The notes under the pieces were generated by a model, which was not told the origin of the DNA, did not search any database, and worked only from the letters and a program-made list of their open reading frames with translations. Source: Vitis vinifera (lineage: Eukaryota; Streptophyta; Magnoliopsida; Vitales; Vitaceae). From it: a stretch of DNA of 64,000 nt. Position 1 is the stretch's first letter; every line of letters begins with the position of its first letter. Location of the stretch: contig NC_081822.1 in the NCBI RefSeq assembly GCF_030704535.1, positions 13,385,001-13,449,000 on the forward strand, in the 5' to 3' direction. Shown piece by piece: positions 1-12,283 of this stretch. A program made the translations under genes and the position numbers.

Positions 1-206
1 ACAAATAGAACAAAACATCATGTTTATTTACTTTTGTTGTCTTCTGATCAATGGAAAGGAATCCAGGCAGTGAAGAAGGATCCACAAAAAAACTGAATTG
101 GCATTAAATTGTTGACTAAGGGGAATATTGGTTTTGGAATGGACTTTATTTGGATATAAACTCAAAGTTGAATTGACATTGGATTTGTGAAAGCAGAAAA
201 AACCTG
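1..206. other. Unique-looking A+T-rich edge sequence
   Basis: No gene, known repeat or periodicity is visible here. The 45-bp repeat units begin just after it. Short open frames on the minus strand have no recognisable protein features. Confidence 0.4.
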
Positions 207-890
207 CCATGTGGAAGGTGAGTTTTATTTTTCAAGGCCGAACGCATCTGCCACAGGGGTGAGTTTTAAATGCGGGGCTGAATGCATCAACCATGCATTA
301 GGTAAGCTTTAATCGGCCAAGCAGAGCACATCCAACATGTCTGAGTTGAGCTTTAATTGGCCAAGGCAGAATGCATCCGCCATACCTTTAGTCATGCTTT
401 AACCAGCGAAAGGCAAGCTATGCTTAAGGTGAGATTTGTATATTTATTTATTGATAATGGAGAAAGCCCACTGTGGCAGGGTCCAAGGTAAGGCCCTTTG
501 GACCCATCCATGGTTTCCAAACTCTTGGGAGGCTGACTGCACCCGCCATAGCCAGTTTTGAGTAATCCATGGATTCCCAATGGAAAGAATAGAACCTCAA
601 AACTGTACGTCTATATATACCACACATCTTGACACTCGCCCTTACCATTGAGCCATGCCATGATTGGTGAGATTTAGGTGATAAGGGTAGAAAATATCCG
701 CCATGCATGAGCTAAGCAATAATCGGCCCAAGAAGAATGCATCCAACACACCTAAGGTGAGCTTTAATTGACGGAAGGAAGAACACATCCGCTACCCCCA
801 AGGAGAGCTTTAACTGGTTAGGGCAAAACATATATACCATACTTAAAGGGTGAGCTACGATTGGTAAAGGCAAAGTGCATCTGTGTGATC
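207..890. repeat. 45-bp degenerate tandem array, block I
   Basis: Units of about 45 bp recur head to tail. Each has a GTGAGCTTTAATTGGC-like core, an A/G-rich stretch such as AAGGCAGAACACATCC, and an ACCATGCCTAAG-like end. Units are diverged by many substitutions and small indels, some being 46 bp. About 430-650 is not made of units and looks like an insert. The family is unknown to me. The minus-strand open frames here are by-products of a period divisible by three. Confidence 0.8.
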
Positions 891-1370
891 CTGCATTTTC
901 ACATGCAGTTTCACTCGATGGCAAGACTCGACTTTTGTTTCTGAAAAACCAATTTTATAAATAACGGAGTCGCCACTTATTTCCATTTTATTTTTTAAAA
1001 ATGGCAAACAAAATAAGAAATAAAAATCCAAAAAAATGATTCATTTTCTTTAGAAAGGTTTGTCTTTGAAAACCAGAGTCTAATAATGGTGTGTTTATTA
1101 TTCAAGGAAGAAATTTATTTTACTTTATATTTTAAAACGAGGATTTAATAATTTTGTTTCAAATTATGATTAATGATAAGTTCGAACAATTAGAAAACCT
1201 TAAGTTACAAATTCAGAGGTTTATGTTATTACATCAAAAGTTTTGTAATTTATCCTCCAAGAAGCTCCCGAGGAAGAATCAAAGACTACAAGTTGATGAA
1301 TTACAATGATTTGCTTGGATAGTAATCTATATGTGTCATGGGCAAAAGGACGGGTCTACAATTTGCCATG
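891..1370. other. Non-array insert between blocks I and II
   Basis: The 45-bp periodicity stops and A+T-rich sequence of a different character follows. It contains the words ACGGAGTCGCCACTTATT and GAAGCTCCCGAGGAAGAA, which look like transposable-element debris. No open frame or terminal repeat could be defined, so its class is unknown. Confidence 0.35.
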
Positions 1371-1712
1371 TTTAAGGTTAGATTTAATTAAGGAATACAT
1401 AACACATCCTCCACACCTTAAGTGAGCTTTAATTAGCAATAGTAGGATGCATCTCTCATGCCAAAGGTAAGCTTTATTTTGCTAAGGCAAAACGCATTCG
1501 ACACTCCTATGGTGAGCTTTAAATGACACATGTAGAATGTAGAATGTAGAATGTATTAACCATGCTTAAGGAGAACTTTAATTAATGAAAGCAGAATGCA
1601 TCCGCAGCATCTAAGTTGAGCTTTAATTGATAAAGATATAACTCATTTACCTTATCCGATGTAAGATTTAACTTGCAATGGTAAAATGCATCCATCAAGT
1701 CTAAGGTGAGAA
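1371..1712. repeat. 45-bp degenerate tandem array, block II
   Basis: Seven or so further units of the same 45-bp family, in the same orientation as block I. GAGCTTTAATTG-like cores alternate with GCATCC-like segments. The block ends where unrelated A+T-rich sequence begins. Confidence 0.75.
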
Positions 1713-2594
1713 TTAATCAATTATTTCTAATTACTTTTATTCCAGAATAGTTCTTTATTATTCTTCTTTGGATTGTGCGAATGAAATCACCACTATAAGA
1801 GACTAAAAAGTTATCTTGAGGTGTAAAACATGAAAACCTAGGGTTAGAGCCACGGGAAAATAATGGGTAAAATTGGACTAAAAATGGAATAAATGAATGG
1901 TTGAAGCATAATAAATGAAAACATAGATATCCTTTGATGCTAATTTGAATTAAGGGATGGTACAATAACTTATTCCTTGATACTAGAGATTGTTAGTAAT
2001 TTTTTATCCCTAATTATTTGAGGTTTTGTTATTGTTATCTACCTTAAAATAAACATACATAGAGTGGTAAAGGTCTAAATCCAAAACCTAAACCCAGATT
2101 TCATATCAATTCATCTATTTGGTATTTTAGCAATGAAATCAAATATTAAAAGTTAGGATACATATGCAACCCTAAGTTATAGAACTCAGATTGATCTTGT
2201 TTGACCTCACATTCTACATATCCTAAGACTATCTAAAATTGATACCCTTGTTTTGCTTGAGGCCCTATACCTAGAGTTGGATTGTGGAGCCCTCAATCTT
2301 GAATCATTTGAATTAGAAATCAATAACTCTTTTGCAATTTAATTAGGTTTATTTTCGTAAATTTAATTTTATTCTAATAAATTTTTACACATTCTCAATT
2401 CAAGAAATTAGGCAAAAAATAATTATTTAGACCTAATTTGATAACTTCCCTAGGTTAGTTCTTGAGAACGATATTTGAAGTACCACAGAAGCTGTAGTGA
2501 CTCTTTCTTTTGTTTTTTTTTTTTCTTGGCTAGAGTTGTTATGTAATTTAGGCTTTGTAGTTTCAACAACAAATCGTGGTCAAGAAAGTCTACC
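1713..2594. other. Non-array insert between blocks II and III
   Basis: A+T-rich sequence without the 45-bp periodicity and without a convincing gene. A pure T run lies near 2511-2524. Nothing further can be assigned. Confidence 0.35.
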
Positions 2595-4613
2595 CTTGAT
2601 GTGAACTTTAAGTAACAAAGGAAGAATACATTTGTCATATCTAAAGTGAGCTTTAATTGACAAAGGCATAACTCATTTGCCTCATTTAAAGTAAGATTTA
2701 ATTTGAAATGACATAACACATCCATCAAACCTAAGGTGAGCATTAATTAGTGAAGGCAGGATGCATCTACTACACTTGAGGTAAGCTTTAGTTGGTGAAG
2801 GTAGAATGCATCCACTAATTGTCGAGGGAATAACACAACAATTATAATTAAGGTAAGCTTGAATCGACAAAGGTGGAGCGCATTTGCTACAGTTGTGTTG
2901 ATATTTAATTGGTGAAGACAAGATACATCCACCACAACTAAGGTGAGATTTAATTAGTAAAGGCAACACGCATTTGCTACTCTTGAAGTAAGCTTTAATT
3001 GTTGAAGGCAAAATGCATCTATCACATCTGAGATAAACTTTAATTAATGAAGGTAGAAAGTATTTGACACGTTTGAGGTGAGTTTTAATTGACGAATACT
3101 AAATTCATTCACCTCATTTAAGGTAAAATTTAATTAGCAATGACAAAACTCATCCATCAAGCCTAAGGTGAGCTTTAATTGGCGAAGACAGAGCACATCC
3201 ACCATGCTTGAGGTGAGTTTAATTAGCAAAGATAGAACACATTGTCACATCTGTGGTGAGCTTTAATAGTTGAATAAAAAATGCATCTGCCATGCCTAAG
3301 GTGAGCTTTAATTAGCATTAGCAGAACTCATACATCATGCCGAAAATAAGATTTAATTGGCAAAGGCAGAGCGCATTCACCATGCTTGATGTGAGCTTTA
3401 ATAGACAAAAACATAACTCATTCACCTTACCTAAGGTAAGATTTAATTGGCAATGGCAAAACACATCCACCAAGCCTAAGGTGAGATCTAATTGGCAAAG
3501 GTAGAATCCATTCACCAACGTGAGTTTTAATTAGCAAAGGTAGAATGTAACTATTAGGCTGTGGTTTGCTTTAATAGGTGAAGGCAAAATGCATCTACCA
3601 CACTTGAGATGAACTTTAATTGACAAAAGTAGAACACATCCACTACTCTTGAGGTAAACTTTAATTGGTAAAGGCATAACACATTTACCACACTTATGGT
3701 GAGGATTATTAAGCAAAGGCAAAATGCATTTGCTATGCCTGAGGAGCTTTAATTATCAAAGGCAAAACTCATATACCTTGCTTGAGGTCAAATTTAATAG
3801 GCAATGATAGAACACATTCGTCGTAATTAATAAAAGCATAATCCATCTACCATGTCTTAAGTGAGCTTTAATAGACAAAGGTAGAACTTATTCACCTTGT
3901 TTGAGCTAAGATTTAATTGACAAAATGCATCTACGAAGTCTAAGTTGGGCTTTAATTGGCAAAGGCAAAATGCATATGTCACGCTTGAGTTTTAATTAGA
4001 AAAGCCAAAACACATCCACCATGTGTATGATGAGCATTAATAAGTGAATGTTAATTGACAAACACATAACTCATCCACCAAGCCTAAAGTGAGCTTTAAT
4101 TGGCAAAAATAGAACTTATTTTCTATGCATGAAATGAGCTTTAATTAGCGAAGACATAACACATCCACCATACTTAGGGTGAGCTTTAATTAACAAATGC
4201 AGAACACATCCACCATGCCTATGTGAGCATAAATTGGTGAAGGCATAATGCATCCACTACACCAAAGGAGAGTTTAATTGACTAAGGCGGACACATCTAC
4301 AATGCTTGTGATGAGCTTTTATAAGAGGAGGTGGAACACATATGTCGTGTCTCCTAAGGTGAACTTTAATTGGCGAAGGAAAAATGCATATGCCACACCT
4401 ATGGTGAACTTTAATTAGTGAAGGCATAATGCATCTATCACGCATGAGGTGAGCTTTAATTAGCTAAGGCTAAATAAATATACCACACCTATGATGAGCT
4501 TTAATTGGATAAGGCAGAACACATCCATTATGCATAAGGTGAGATTTAATTAATGAAATTAAAACTCATTTGCCTCATTTGAGGTAAAATTTAATTGCTA
4601 ATGGTAGAACATG
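2595..4613. repeat. 45-bp degenerate tandem array, block III (longest)
   Basis: About 45 consecutive units of the 45-bp family over 2 kb. Adjacent units differ at several positions each. Most are 45 bp and some 46 bp, which shifts the antisense frame along the array. Reverse-strand translation gives roughly 15-residue repeats such as LPSPIKAHLRCGRCI-like stretches. No start context, intron or domain supports real coding. Confidence 0.85.
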
Positions 4614-5605
4614 TTAGGATACTTTATGCTATTTTTAGTTGTTGGTAATTTTGTTTCTTTTTATTCTGGCAAAGAATCCTTTTTAGATAGTAACTTATTC
4701 TTCATGAAAGATTGAAGGTTGTTGTTCACTCAATCAGATTGTCATAAGTATGAAAAAGTTTGCGTAGTGACAGGTTAGTATTTGAAAGGTTATCTATTAG
4801 ATCGGTTTCAAAAGCTTGAGTTAAAATGTTTTAAAACTTATTTTTAGTAAAATAGGAGCACTCAATTGTTGGCTAAAGCGCTTGAGCATTGAAGCCACCA
4901 CTCAAGAGCTTAAATAAGCGCTCAAGCACTTAAGGCACTCAAGTGGTGGATAAATCTACTCGAGTGCTTGTGTCGAGAATTGTCATATTCTGGTAATTCA
5001 ATTTTTGGAAATTCAAGATTTTATTTTTAAGAAAATTCAATTTATGATCCTTTAGGTCTTTGGACCTATATATACCCTACCTAAACTAACATGTTTCAAG
5101 GTTCAATGTTTTTTTTTTTTTTTTTGTTGAGAAAAACCATAACTTGTTCTATTGTTCCCTAAAGCTCTTCACAAATTGTTTAACAAATTTTAGGTTGTTA
5201 GAGAGGCATGCATTCCCTTAGAGGCTAAGGCAATTCATTAAAGCACTCAAGGTCTTGTATCCTAGACATAGATTATGATATAGGTACTGGAGAGTCAATC
5301 TTAGGTAGCATCTACTAAGTAAAACTATGTATTTTGATCTTGTATAGTGAATTATAAATTTGAGGTTGTATACCTCGTGGTTTTTTATCTTCACAGTTAG
5401 TGTGGGGTTTTCCACATAAAAATCTATTCTCTCTTTTGTATTGGTTAATTTTTTTTATCATTCCAAATTTCTTACACGGATTAATTGTTATAAAAAGTAT
5501 TAAATCATTATCAAATGATTAATTGGATAAAAATTTCCAACCCTTATATTAAAATATTTGAAATTCACCCATTCACCCCCTCTGGGTGTTATCTTACTAG
5601 ACAAT
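4614..5605. mobile_element. Possible solo LTR or retroelement remnant inserted in the array
   Basis: A 1-kb block interrupts the 45-bp array. It begins TGTTAGGATAC and ends near CTTACTAGACA, giving the TG...CA ends expected of an LTR. A C-rich CACCCCCTCTGGGTG-like segment near the right end also fits a retroelement boundary. The array resumes immediately after. A clear target duplication was not found. The first 90 bp or so resemble the reverse complement of 7858-7965. LTR identity is inference. Confidence 0.35.
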
Positions 5606-6265
5606 CGGCTTTCCAAAACACATCGACTATGCCTGGAGTGAGCATTAATTAGTAAAGGCATAATGCATCTACCATGCCTAAGGTGAGCTTTAGTTTGTGA
5701 AGGTAGAATGCATATGTCATACATGTGGTGAGCTTTAATTGTTAAGGGAAGAACGTAACAACTGTGTTTGAGGTGAGATTTAATTAACAAAAATAACATG
5801 CATTTGCCATGCCAACATTGATCTACAATCGATGAAGGTAAAATGCATCTGTCACATCTAAGGTGAGATTTAATTGGCGAAGGCAACAGACATCTACCAT
5901 TCCCGAGGTAAGCTTTAATTGGTAAAGACAAAACATATCAATCACGTTAAATTAAATTTTAATTAACAAAGGCAAAATGTATTCGCCACATTTGAGGTGA
6001 ACTATAATTGGTAGAGGCAGAACACATCCGCTATACCTTAAGCGAGCTTTAATTGAAAAGAACATAATGCATCTATTATGTTTATTTTGAGCTTTAATTA
6101 ACAAAGGCAAAACATATTTGCCATGCTTGTGGTGAGCTTTAATTGGCGAAAGGAGAGAGTTTCCACCACACTTGAGGTAAGTTTAATTAACGACGACAAA
6201 ACACATCTGCCACACTTGTGGTGAGCTTTAATAAGCAGATATCGAACACATCCACTACCTTTTTC
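5606..6265. repeat. 45-bp degenerate tandem array, block IV
   Basis: About 14 units of the same family, same orientation. One antisense frame at 5595-5900 translates to six nearly in-phase 15-residue units with CxxC-like endings (for example CDRCI, CYV, CDICI, HGRCI). That regularity reflects the 45-bp period and is not evidence of a gene. Confidence 0.8.
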
Positions 6266-6345
6266 CTTTTTATTTTCTTATTGAAAAAAAGTCCATTATC
6301 CATTTGGATTGTTTAAATTGAAAGGCTTTTATCCAACAACTAGTA
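6255..6345. repeat. Dispersed direct repeat, copy 1
   Basis: About 90 bp beginning CCTTTTTCCTTTTTATTTTC and including GAAAGGCTTTTATCCAACAA. It recurs in the same orientation at 7363-7450 with about 10 percent difference. The pair frames about 1 kb of A+T-rich DNA. Confidence 0.6.
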
Positions 6346-6892
6346 GAAAAAAAAATTTAATCATGAAATATTTGTGCCTACAAAAATATTCTTGTTTTGA
6401 AATGCAAACCCAAAATTATAGATGTACCTCAAATAAACAAATGTATCAAAATAGCTTTGATATTATGTTACGAAGAATGAGTTATTTGATCAAATGATGA
6501 AATAGCTCCTAATTTGTAAATCTCATCATTTTTTAAACTTTTTTTTTTTTTATAAAAATATTATCACTTTTTTCTTTTAAAAATAGTATTTTACAAAGAA
6601 ATGACATATATAAATACAGTTTAAAAATGAAGGAATTAAAATTAAAGGCCACTCAATCAATCAAAGTAGAAATTGAAATAAATAAATTGATTTCCCATTT
6701 TAACATATTCATCCATTCATTAATCTCGCTTTTTATTTTGTTTTTTTTCTTTTCTATTAAAATTTTAAGGTAAAGACAATAGGTTTATATTTGGGACGAA
6801 AATAATAAAATCACTGAAGACCTATTCCCATTAAAATACTGGACAATTTATTTATTTATTTATTTTTATAAAAACATTAACACTATTCACAT

Positions 6893-6896
<4 letters not shown>

Positions 6897-6926
<30 letters not shown>
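6897..6926. repeat. (TA)n microsatellite
   Basis: An uninterrupted run of about 15 TA dinucleotides in A+T-rich intergenic DNA. Confidence 0.95.
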
Positions 6927-6930
<4 letters not shown>

Positions 6931-7035
6931 AAACGACTTTGGATCGAGCATGACCACATAAGCAACAACTTTGGATCAAGTACAAGTTCTTCACTTGGAG
7001 TCTTCTACTTCTTCTTCATACTTCGTATGCAACTC

Positions 7036-7330
7036 CGACCAACCTTCACTATTGCCTCACTACCTCCAATATGACTACCTTTTTCTTCAAAATCAGCATT
7101 GCTGATAAGAGCATAATTTTTTTTTTAAAAAAAAGAACCAATTTTGAGGAAATGCAGAAGAGAAACCAAACTTTACTATTGTCTCACTATTTACAGCATG
7201 GTCACCCTCTTCTTCAAAACCACCATTGTTGACAGGAGCATAAAAAAAATAAAAAATAAAAATAAAACAATTTTTGAGGGAATGGAGTAGAGAAACCAAG
7301 CTTCACTATAGCTTCACTACCTCTTACACG
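7036..7330. repeat. Tandem repeat, about 128-bp period, 2.3 copies
   Basis: The phrase CTTCACTATTGCCTCACTA near 7045 recurs as a TTTACTATTGTCTCACTA variant near 7171 and as CTTCACTATAGCTTCACTA near 7300. The linking sequence (TTCTTCAAAA, CATTG, GAGCATAA, TTTTGAGG, AGAGAAACCAA) is also shared. Confidence 0.65.
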
Positions 7331-7362
7331 CTAGAAGAGGGCGAGAAAGAGTGGATGACCGA

Positions 7363-7450
7363 CTACCTTTTTCTTTTCTTATTGAAAAAAAATATCCATT
7401 ATCCATTTGGATGGCTTGGATTGAAAGGCTTTTATCCAACAACCAATAAA
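7363..7450. repeat. Dispersed direct repeat, copy 2
   Basis: Second copy of the 6255-6345 repeat, same orientation, containing CCATTATCCATTTGGAT and GAAAGGCTTTTATCCAACAA. Confidence 0.6.
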
Positions 7451-10150
7451 ACTTGGTGTAATGGTATTGAATGGGTATTATAGAATTTTCCAACGAAATA
7501 TTTATGAAAAAACATTTGATAACTCTGAGAGGACGTAGGTCTTTTCAATAACTTAGAGTTTGTTCAAAAAACATTTAAGAGATTTTGGAAATGATAACAC
7601 AAGTTAGGGTGTTTTTTAAATGAGGGAATCCAACTCTAAAAACACATTTAGATAGGGTATATACCTAAGAGCCTAGAGGGTTAGAAATATTTTTTTTTAA
7701 AAAAAATATATAAAATCTCAACTTTCCAAAAATTAATTAAGACATTTTAGCTCAATTTTAAAACTTTTTATCCAACCCAATCTTATAAAAAAAACTAACT
7801 TGTCTTTACTCAAACATTTTCAAACTTACTTGTGTTGGTTTGGTTGATTAAACAACATCCTTGAATTTTTAATGGATAGTAAGTTACTATCTAAAAAGAT
7901 CTTATGCTAAAAATGAAAAGGAACAAAATTGACAACAATAAAAACAAGACATAATGTCCTAATACTTCTTTCACTTGGATTTCAAGGTCTCAATGGACCT
8001 CTACAATATCTTTAAATAATCATCCTACTTGAGGTTTTTTCTCTCACAATGAGTAAATAAGAAATAATTTAATGCTTTCAATCATAGAGAAAAGTTTAGC
8101 CGTTAATACAAATAGAAGTTAGGATAGATTTAAAGGTCCATTAAAGGAATCGCAAGTGAGAAATCATCGCACTCTAAAAAAAGATCTTTCAATGAAAGAA
8201 AAAAAAGTTTTTTTTTTTTAATTGAATACAATTGTTCTCTTATCAATAAATGCTCTAAAATTATTCAATTCATAGGTTTATAGTTTGGGGACCCTAAAAG
8301 TTACAAAAAGGCGACTTGTTCAATAAGTTCACTAATCGTTGGAGTTTTTGAGCTCAACAAATAATGCAATCAACCCTTAAACGGTTGAGGTTATGCCTTA
8401 ACCAGCTACACCATGGCTACTAGAGAGATGATACAAAAGTACCCTCGATTGATCTAGCTTAACTGACTTAGCTTATTTTTAACCTCCTCGATTGTTTGCA
8501 CTTAAAAGTGCTTAAAAACCTCAATTCGAGGTCTAAAACCTCCAATAATTTCGATAACTCTTCTTAAAACTTTTTTTAAAAAAATTAGAAATTATTTAAC
8601 TTAAGATTTTAATTGAATTGAAACAAAGATTCATCTAAATCTTTGATAAAAATAATCGTTTTAAGCTTGGGTAAAAATGAACATAAATTTTTAAGTGCAT
8701 GAGAAATAGTTTAGACTTAAGTGCACTAACACATACCATCTTACAATATATCTGAGATCATTTTAAGTTTTCAAGGATTCAAGTCTTCATGAAATTTATA
8801 TTTTTTTTTATAATTACTTAAGTTTTTTTTTAATAAAAAAGATTTAATAATAAATTTGAAAAACTTAACTTGATTTGAACCATTAGTATCATTAACTTGT
8901 TTTGTTATCATTAGAACCGATTAGAAGAACCTTTAGGCTAAGAGCATTGACAAAATAATAATAACAATAATAATAATTGCCTTATTTTAAATTAATTAAT
9001 TAATTATTTATTTATTTTTTCTACTTTTTTCATTTCTCTTTCAATTTTTCAAAATGTTACTTTTATTACTTTATTTTTATTATTTTATCCAAAAGTTACG
9101 AGTTCCCATGGAAGAACTTGGATGATGAGGAGAAGAAAACATTTATCTATTTTGGTGAACTTCATTTTAAATTATATCTTTAGTTTTCCTTTTTTTTTTT
9201 TTTTGTTTTGTTTTTTTAACTTTTGAAATGTTTTTATACTTCCATTATTATCACTATTTTCACTTTATAGAGTTTTTAAGTTTTTATTTTCCACTTGGAA
9301 TATTTACTTTATATCTTTGTTTAAAATCATCTATATTAAAAATTTTCTCACTTTTATAATAATAATAATAACATTTCATTTCATTCGAAAAGCTTTGAAT
9401 TCATAATATATTATCAAAATTGAAAATTTGTTAAAAATCTTGACAAGGGTCAAATTGGCTGGGTTGGGCTGACCAAATGCATGTCTAATCTAACCCAGCC
9501 TTTGGGCTTACTTTTAATCTTTGAGGTGGCCCGTGGGCTTAGGTTAGGAGAACTTTGGGACAATTTTCATTCTCAAAATGAAGCACTTGAAACAGTAAAT
9601 TAATTCTATTAGATAAAACTTACTAAAACTCTATAATTTTTTAATAATTTTTGCCTAAAAAATTAACTAGAGTATTATTATAAACAATAATTCCATTCTT
9701 TAATGGATATTTTGAGTTGTTGGACACATTGGCGGAGTCAGAAATGTAAATGTAGGGCGGGGGGAGGGGGGAAATATGTCTTCAAGATGCAATTTTGGCT
9801 CCATGGTCAAGTCTTTTTTACCTTTAAATTTGGTTTTTCATGGAGGCACTTGCCCACGGGCATATGCTGCCTCCGCCAGTGGTCGGACAAAGAAAACATT
9901 TATGTCTGTAATTGTTGCAAGGTGCGTTGTGGGCCGGCCCTTTACCCTTTGGCTTGTCTGATACTCAAAATTCAGTCACAACCCCCATCATAGCCCATCT
10001 CCGTATAAGATCGGACCAACAAAGCGAAAATCAGTCAAACATTCTACTTGTGTATTATGGTAGCCCATTTGAGGCTTGGTCATTAGACATTCGAGATACA
10101 GCAGAAAGGCAACGCTAAACCAAAAAAGGAAAAAAGGCAAAAAAGTCACT
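7451..10150. other. A+T-rich intergenic sequence without a gene
   Basis: No open frame here resembles a protein. It holds poly-A/T runs, AAT/TAAT runs near 8957-9010 and 9357-9371, and a segment at 7858-7965 that is roughly the reverse complement of the start of the 4614-5605 insert. An island of higher G+C at about 9725-9985 contains a G-run (9756-9773) and an inverted TGGCGGAG...CTCCGCCA pair near 9730 and 9872. Confidence 0.5.
9756..9773 (+). other. G-rich run, possible G-quadruplex
   Basis: The plus strand reads GGGCGGGGGGAGGGGGG, enough closely spaced G triplets for an intramolecular quadruplex in principle. It is isolated in A+T-rich DNA, about 2.4 kb downstream of the SWEET start on the opposite side of that gene. 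No function is implied. Confidence 0.5.
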
Positions 10151-10209
10151 AGTAATTGAAACAAAGCCCAGGAAGTCCAGGTTTGTTGACCCTGTCCGCC
10201 CATGTGGCT

Positions 10210-12154
10210 CTACACGTTTCCATTTTGCGCCCTGGATTGCTTCTCTTGCTGGGGCTTCCCAAGCTCCATGTCCACCGGCTTGTCTGCAGCGGCCAGATTC
10301 TTGGACTTGCCTTTTTTGCAGTAGATGGCGTACAGTATCAGCTGCATCGCCCCTAGGCCGCACCCAAAGCCGTTCGGCACCTGCAGCACCATATAATGTC
10401 CCGCTTGATTAAACTACAAATTGGGTAATTCCCCACCACATAGGCAAACCTCGACAAGGACCAAGCGCTTACCGCGACAAAGGGGTCTTTACCGAGTAGG
10501 CCAAAGACAAACCAGGAAGTACCGCAGAGGAACACGAACAGTGATAAGAAGAAGGGCATGTACTCTACACTCTTTGTTTTGATCACCATTCTCTGCAATT
10601 ACATAATAATCAGGGAGTTTAATCCCATCCAATCCAGTCTGTCTTATTCAAGAGACTACTAAAGAAAAAGGGAGTAAACTGAGCTTACCATGATGGACAG
10701 AGGTGATGCATACATGATGATGGAGAAAATGGTGGCGGCCAAACCACAGAAGAGCTTCCTGCTATGGCCATGTAAGGCGAAGAGGGAGACGAAGACGACG
10801 ACCCCAAACACAGAAAGCACGAAGATGAATAGGCCTAGTATCTTAGCCCTCTCCTTCTTGATTGAGTATGCGATGAAGATGAGCACATATATGATTTCAA
10901 TGGCTGCTCCAGTGCCATTGATGGTGGACACCAGTATGTTGTTCTTTGATACAAATGGAAGGCCATACCTGTTTGATTCATAGAGGGTAACTCAGAAAGT
11001 ATAATGGAGCCTTCCATACTGAAGGGCGTGCCAGAGAAATTCAAAGGAATAGGATGAAATATTGTTCTTAGAGATAGCCTTTCCAAACATATGATTACAT
11101 CATTCAGAGATCAATTTAAGAATCTACAGAATTCTAAAATAATTTCCCAAGTTTTCTCTAGTTTTGTCCAGTAGCATAGAGAAATGAACAGAGGGAATTA
11201 TGTCATTTTACCATGTTTCCCGGGGTACCCACCGATCAAAAACCCCCGGGGTTTATGGTAGGCTGGTGATCGCTTGACAGAAACGACCCCATTTCATAAA
11301 GAAAAGAGAATCCAGTGAAGGTCTAGACCCAGAAAATCAGATGGGTAAAAAGGGCATTAAGATAAAGGAGCACTAAAAGCAGAGGAGGCTTACCAAGCAG
11401 AGAGAAGGCAGTTGAGCAAGGTCATGACGTACGGTATTCCTGAGAACTGCTCCGTAGATTTGCTTTTAATGATTCTCTTGAAAGTAATCCTAAAAAAAGA
11501 AAATATTTCAATTAAAGTTAAATGATTCTGAAGAAGTTTGATGGGGATAGAAAACTGAAGTTGGAAGCTGTTTGATCTTTTATCTGTTCCCATATCCGGG
11601 AAGTGCTTTAAGAAGTGGGAAAACTATACTTGGAGAAATGAAAACCCATTTCAGGAGAGGTTGGAAGAGGAAAATTTGGATGGTAGCTCTGCGTTTAGTT
11701 GGTAAAAAAAATGGAAGAAAAGATCTGAGTTTGCCGATTGTCTGAAGTGGGAATGAAGGAACAGAAACGAAAGGAAAAGAAAAGAAAAGAAAATCACTTA
11801 TGTCATCCTCATCTGTATATATATATAGCTGGTATCATTCACCAACTTTCTTGATGAACTAGAGCCCCTTTGAGCCCAACTTTTGAAAACGCAAAAGAAC
11901 AAGAATCACAGGAAGAGAGAGAGAGAGAGAGAGCCTTCTCTACTTACAGTGGAGCCAAGAAGAGGAACAGAGCGGTAGCATTTCCTGTTTCAAATAATTC
12001 AAAGATCAAAAACAAACCAAGAAAAGGCAGAAAGAAAACAAGGGTAAAAAAAAAAAATCTAAACAAGAACAAAGCTGATGACTATCTTGATGGAAATAAA
12101 AAAATACCCACCAAAAATCCCAAACGTGAAATGAAGAGCATGATGAGCATCCAT
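10210..12154 (-). CDS. SWEET1: SWEET1-type bidirectional sugar transporter, six exons
   Basis: Exons on the minus strand are 12154-12112, 11984-11948, 11489-11394, 10968-10689, 10592-10473 and 10380-10210. All introns are GT-AG and the frame is continuous, giving 248 residues, the usual SWEET length. It has seven predicted membrane helices in two MtN3/saliva triple-helix units. The proline tetrad is visible at P26, P46, P148 and P194, and the pocket Asn/Trp residues at N76, W59, N195 and W179. The C-terminal tail is short and hydrophilic. The start is the first ATG of exon 1; exon 2 is only 37 bp, as often seen in this family. SWEETs move glucose or other sugars down gradients across the plasma membrane; SWEET1 members are mostly glucose transporters (family knowledge). 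Substrate here is inferred. Confidence 0.95.
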
Positions 12155-12267
12155 CCTTCACAATCCAACAAGAACCAAGACCAGGAAAATGCTTTTTCAA
12201 GAAAGCGCCAGAGACCCAAAATTCAAGAACAAAAGGTGGTGAGAGCAGCAGCAGGAGGAAGGCCCAG

Positions 12268-12278
12268 CTATATATAAT
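12268..12278 (-). promoter_or_regulatory. Probable TATA box of the SWEET gene
   Basis: The minus strand reads ATTATATATAG about 115 bp upstream of the SWEET start codon, a normal distance for a plant TATA box plus a short leader. The core is nearly palindromic, so orientation rests on gene position. Confidence 0.5.
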
Positions 12279-12283
12279 GAGAA

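Noticed and set aside
5500..5931. 143-codon minus-strand frame with 15-residue Cys-containing repeats
   Set aside because: It is explained by the 45-bp array whose period is a multiple of three. It runs into unrelated sequence at one end, has no homology I can name, and similar frames open in a second phase.
6255..7450. The two 90-bp direct repeats as LTRs of a small retrotransposon
   Set aside because: They are too short, lack TG...CA ends, and the interior has no primer-binding site or coding sequence.
11870..12277. 135-codon plus-strand Lys-rich frame
   Set aside because: It is the antisense of SWEET exons 1 and 2 and intron sequence; the minus-strand gene fully explains the region.
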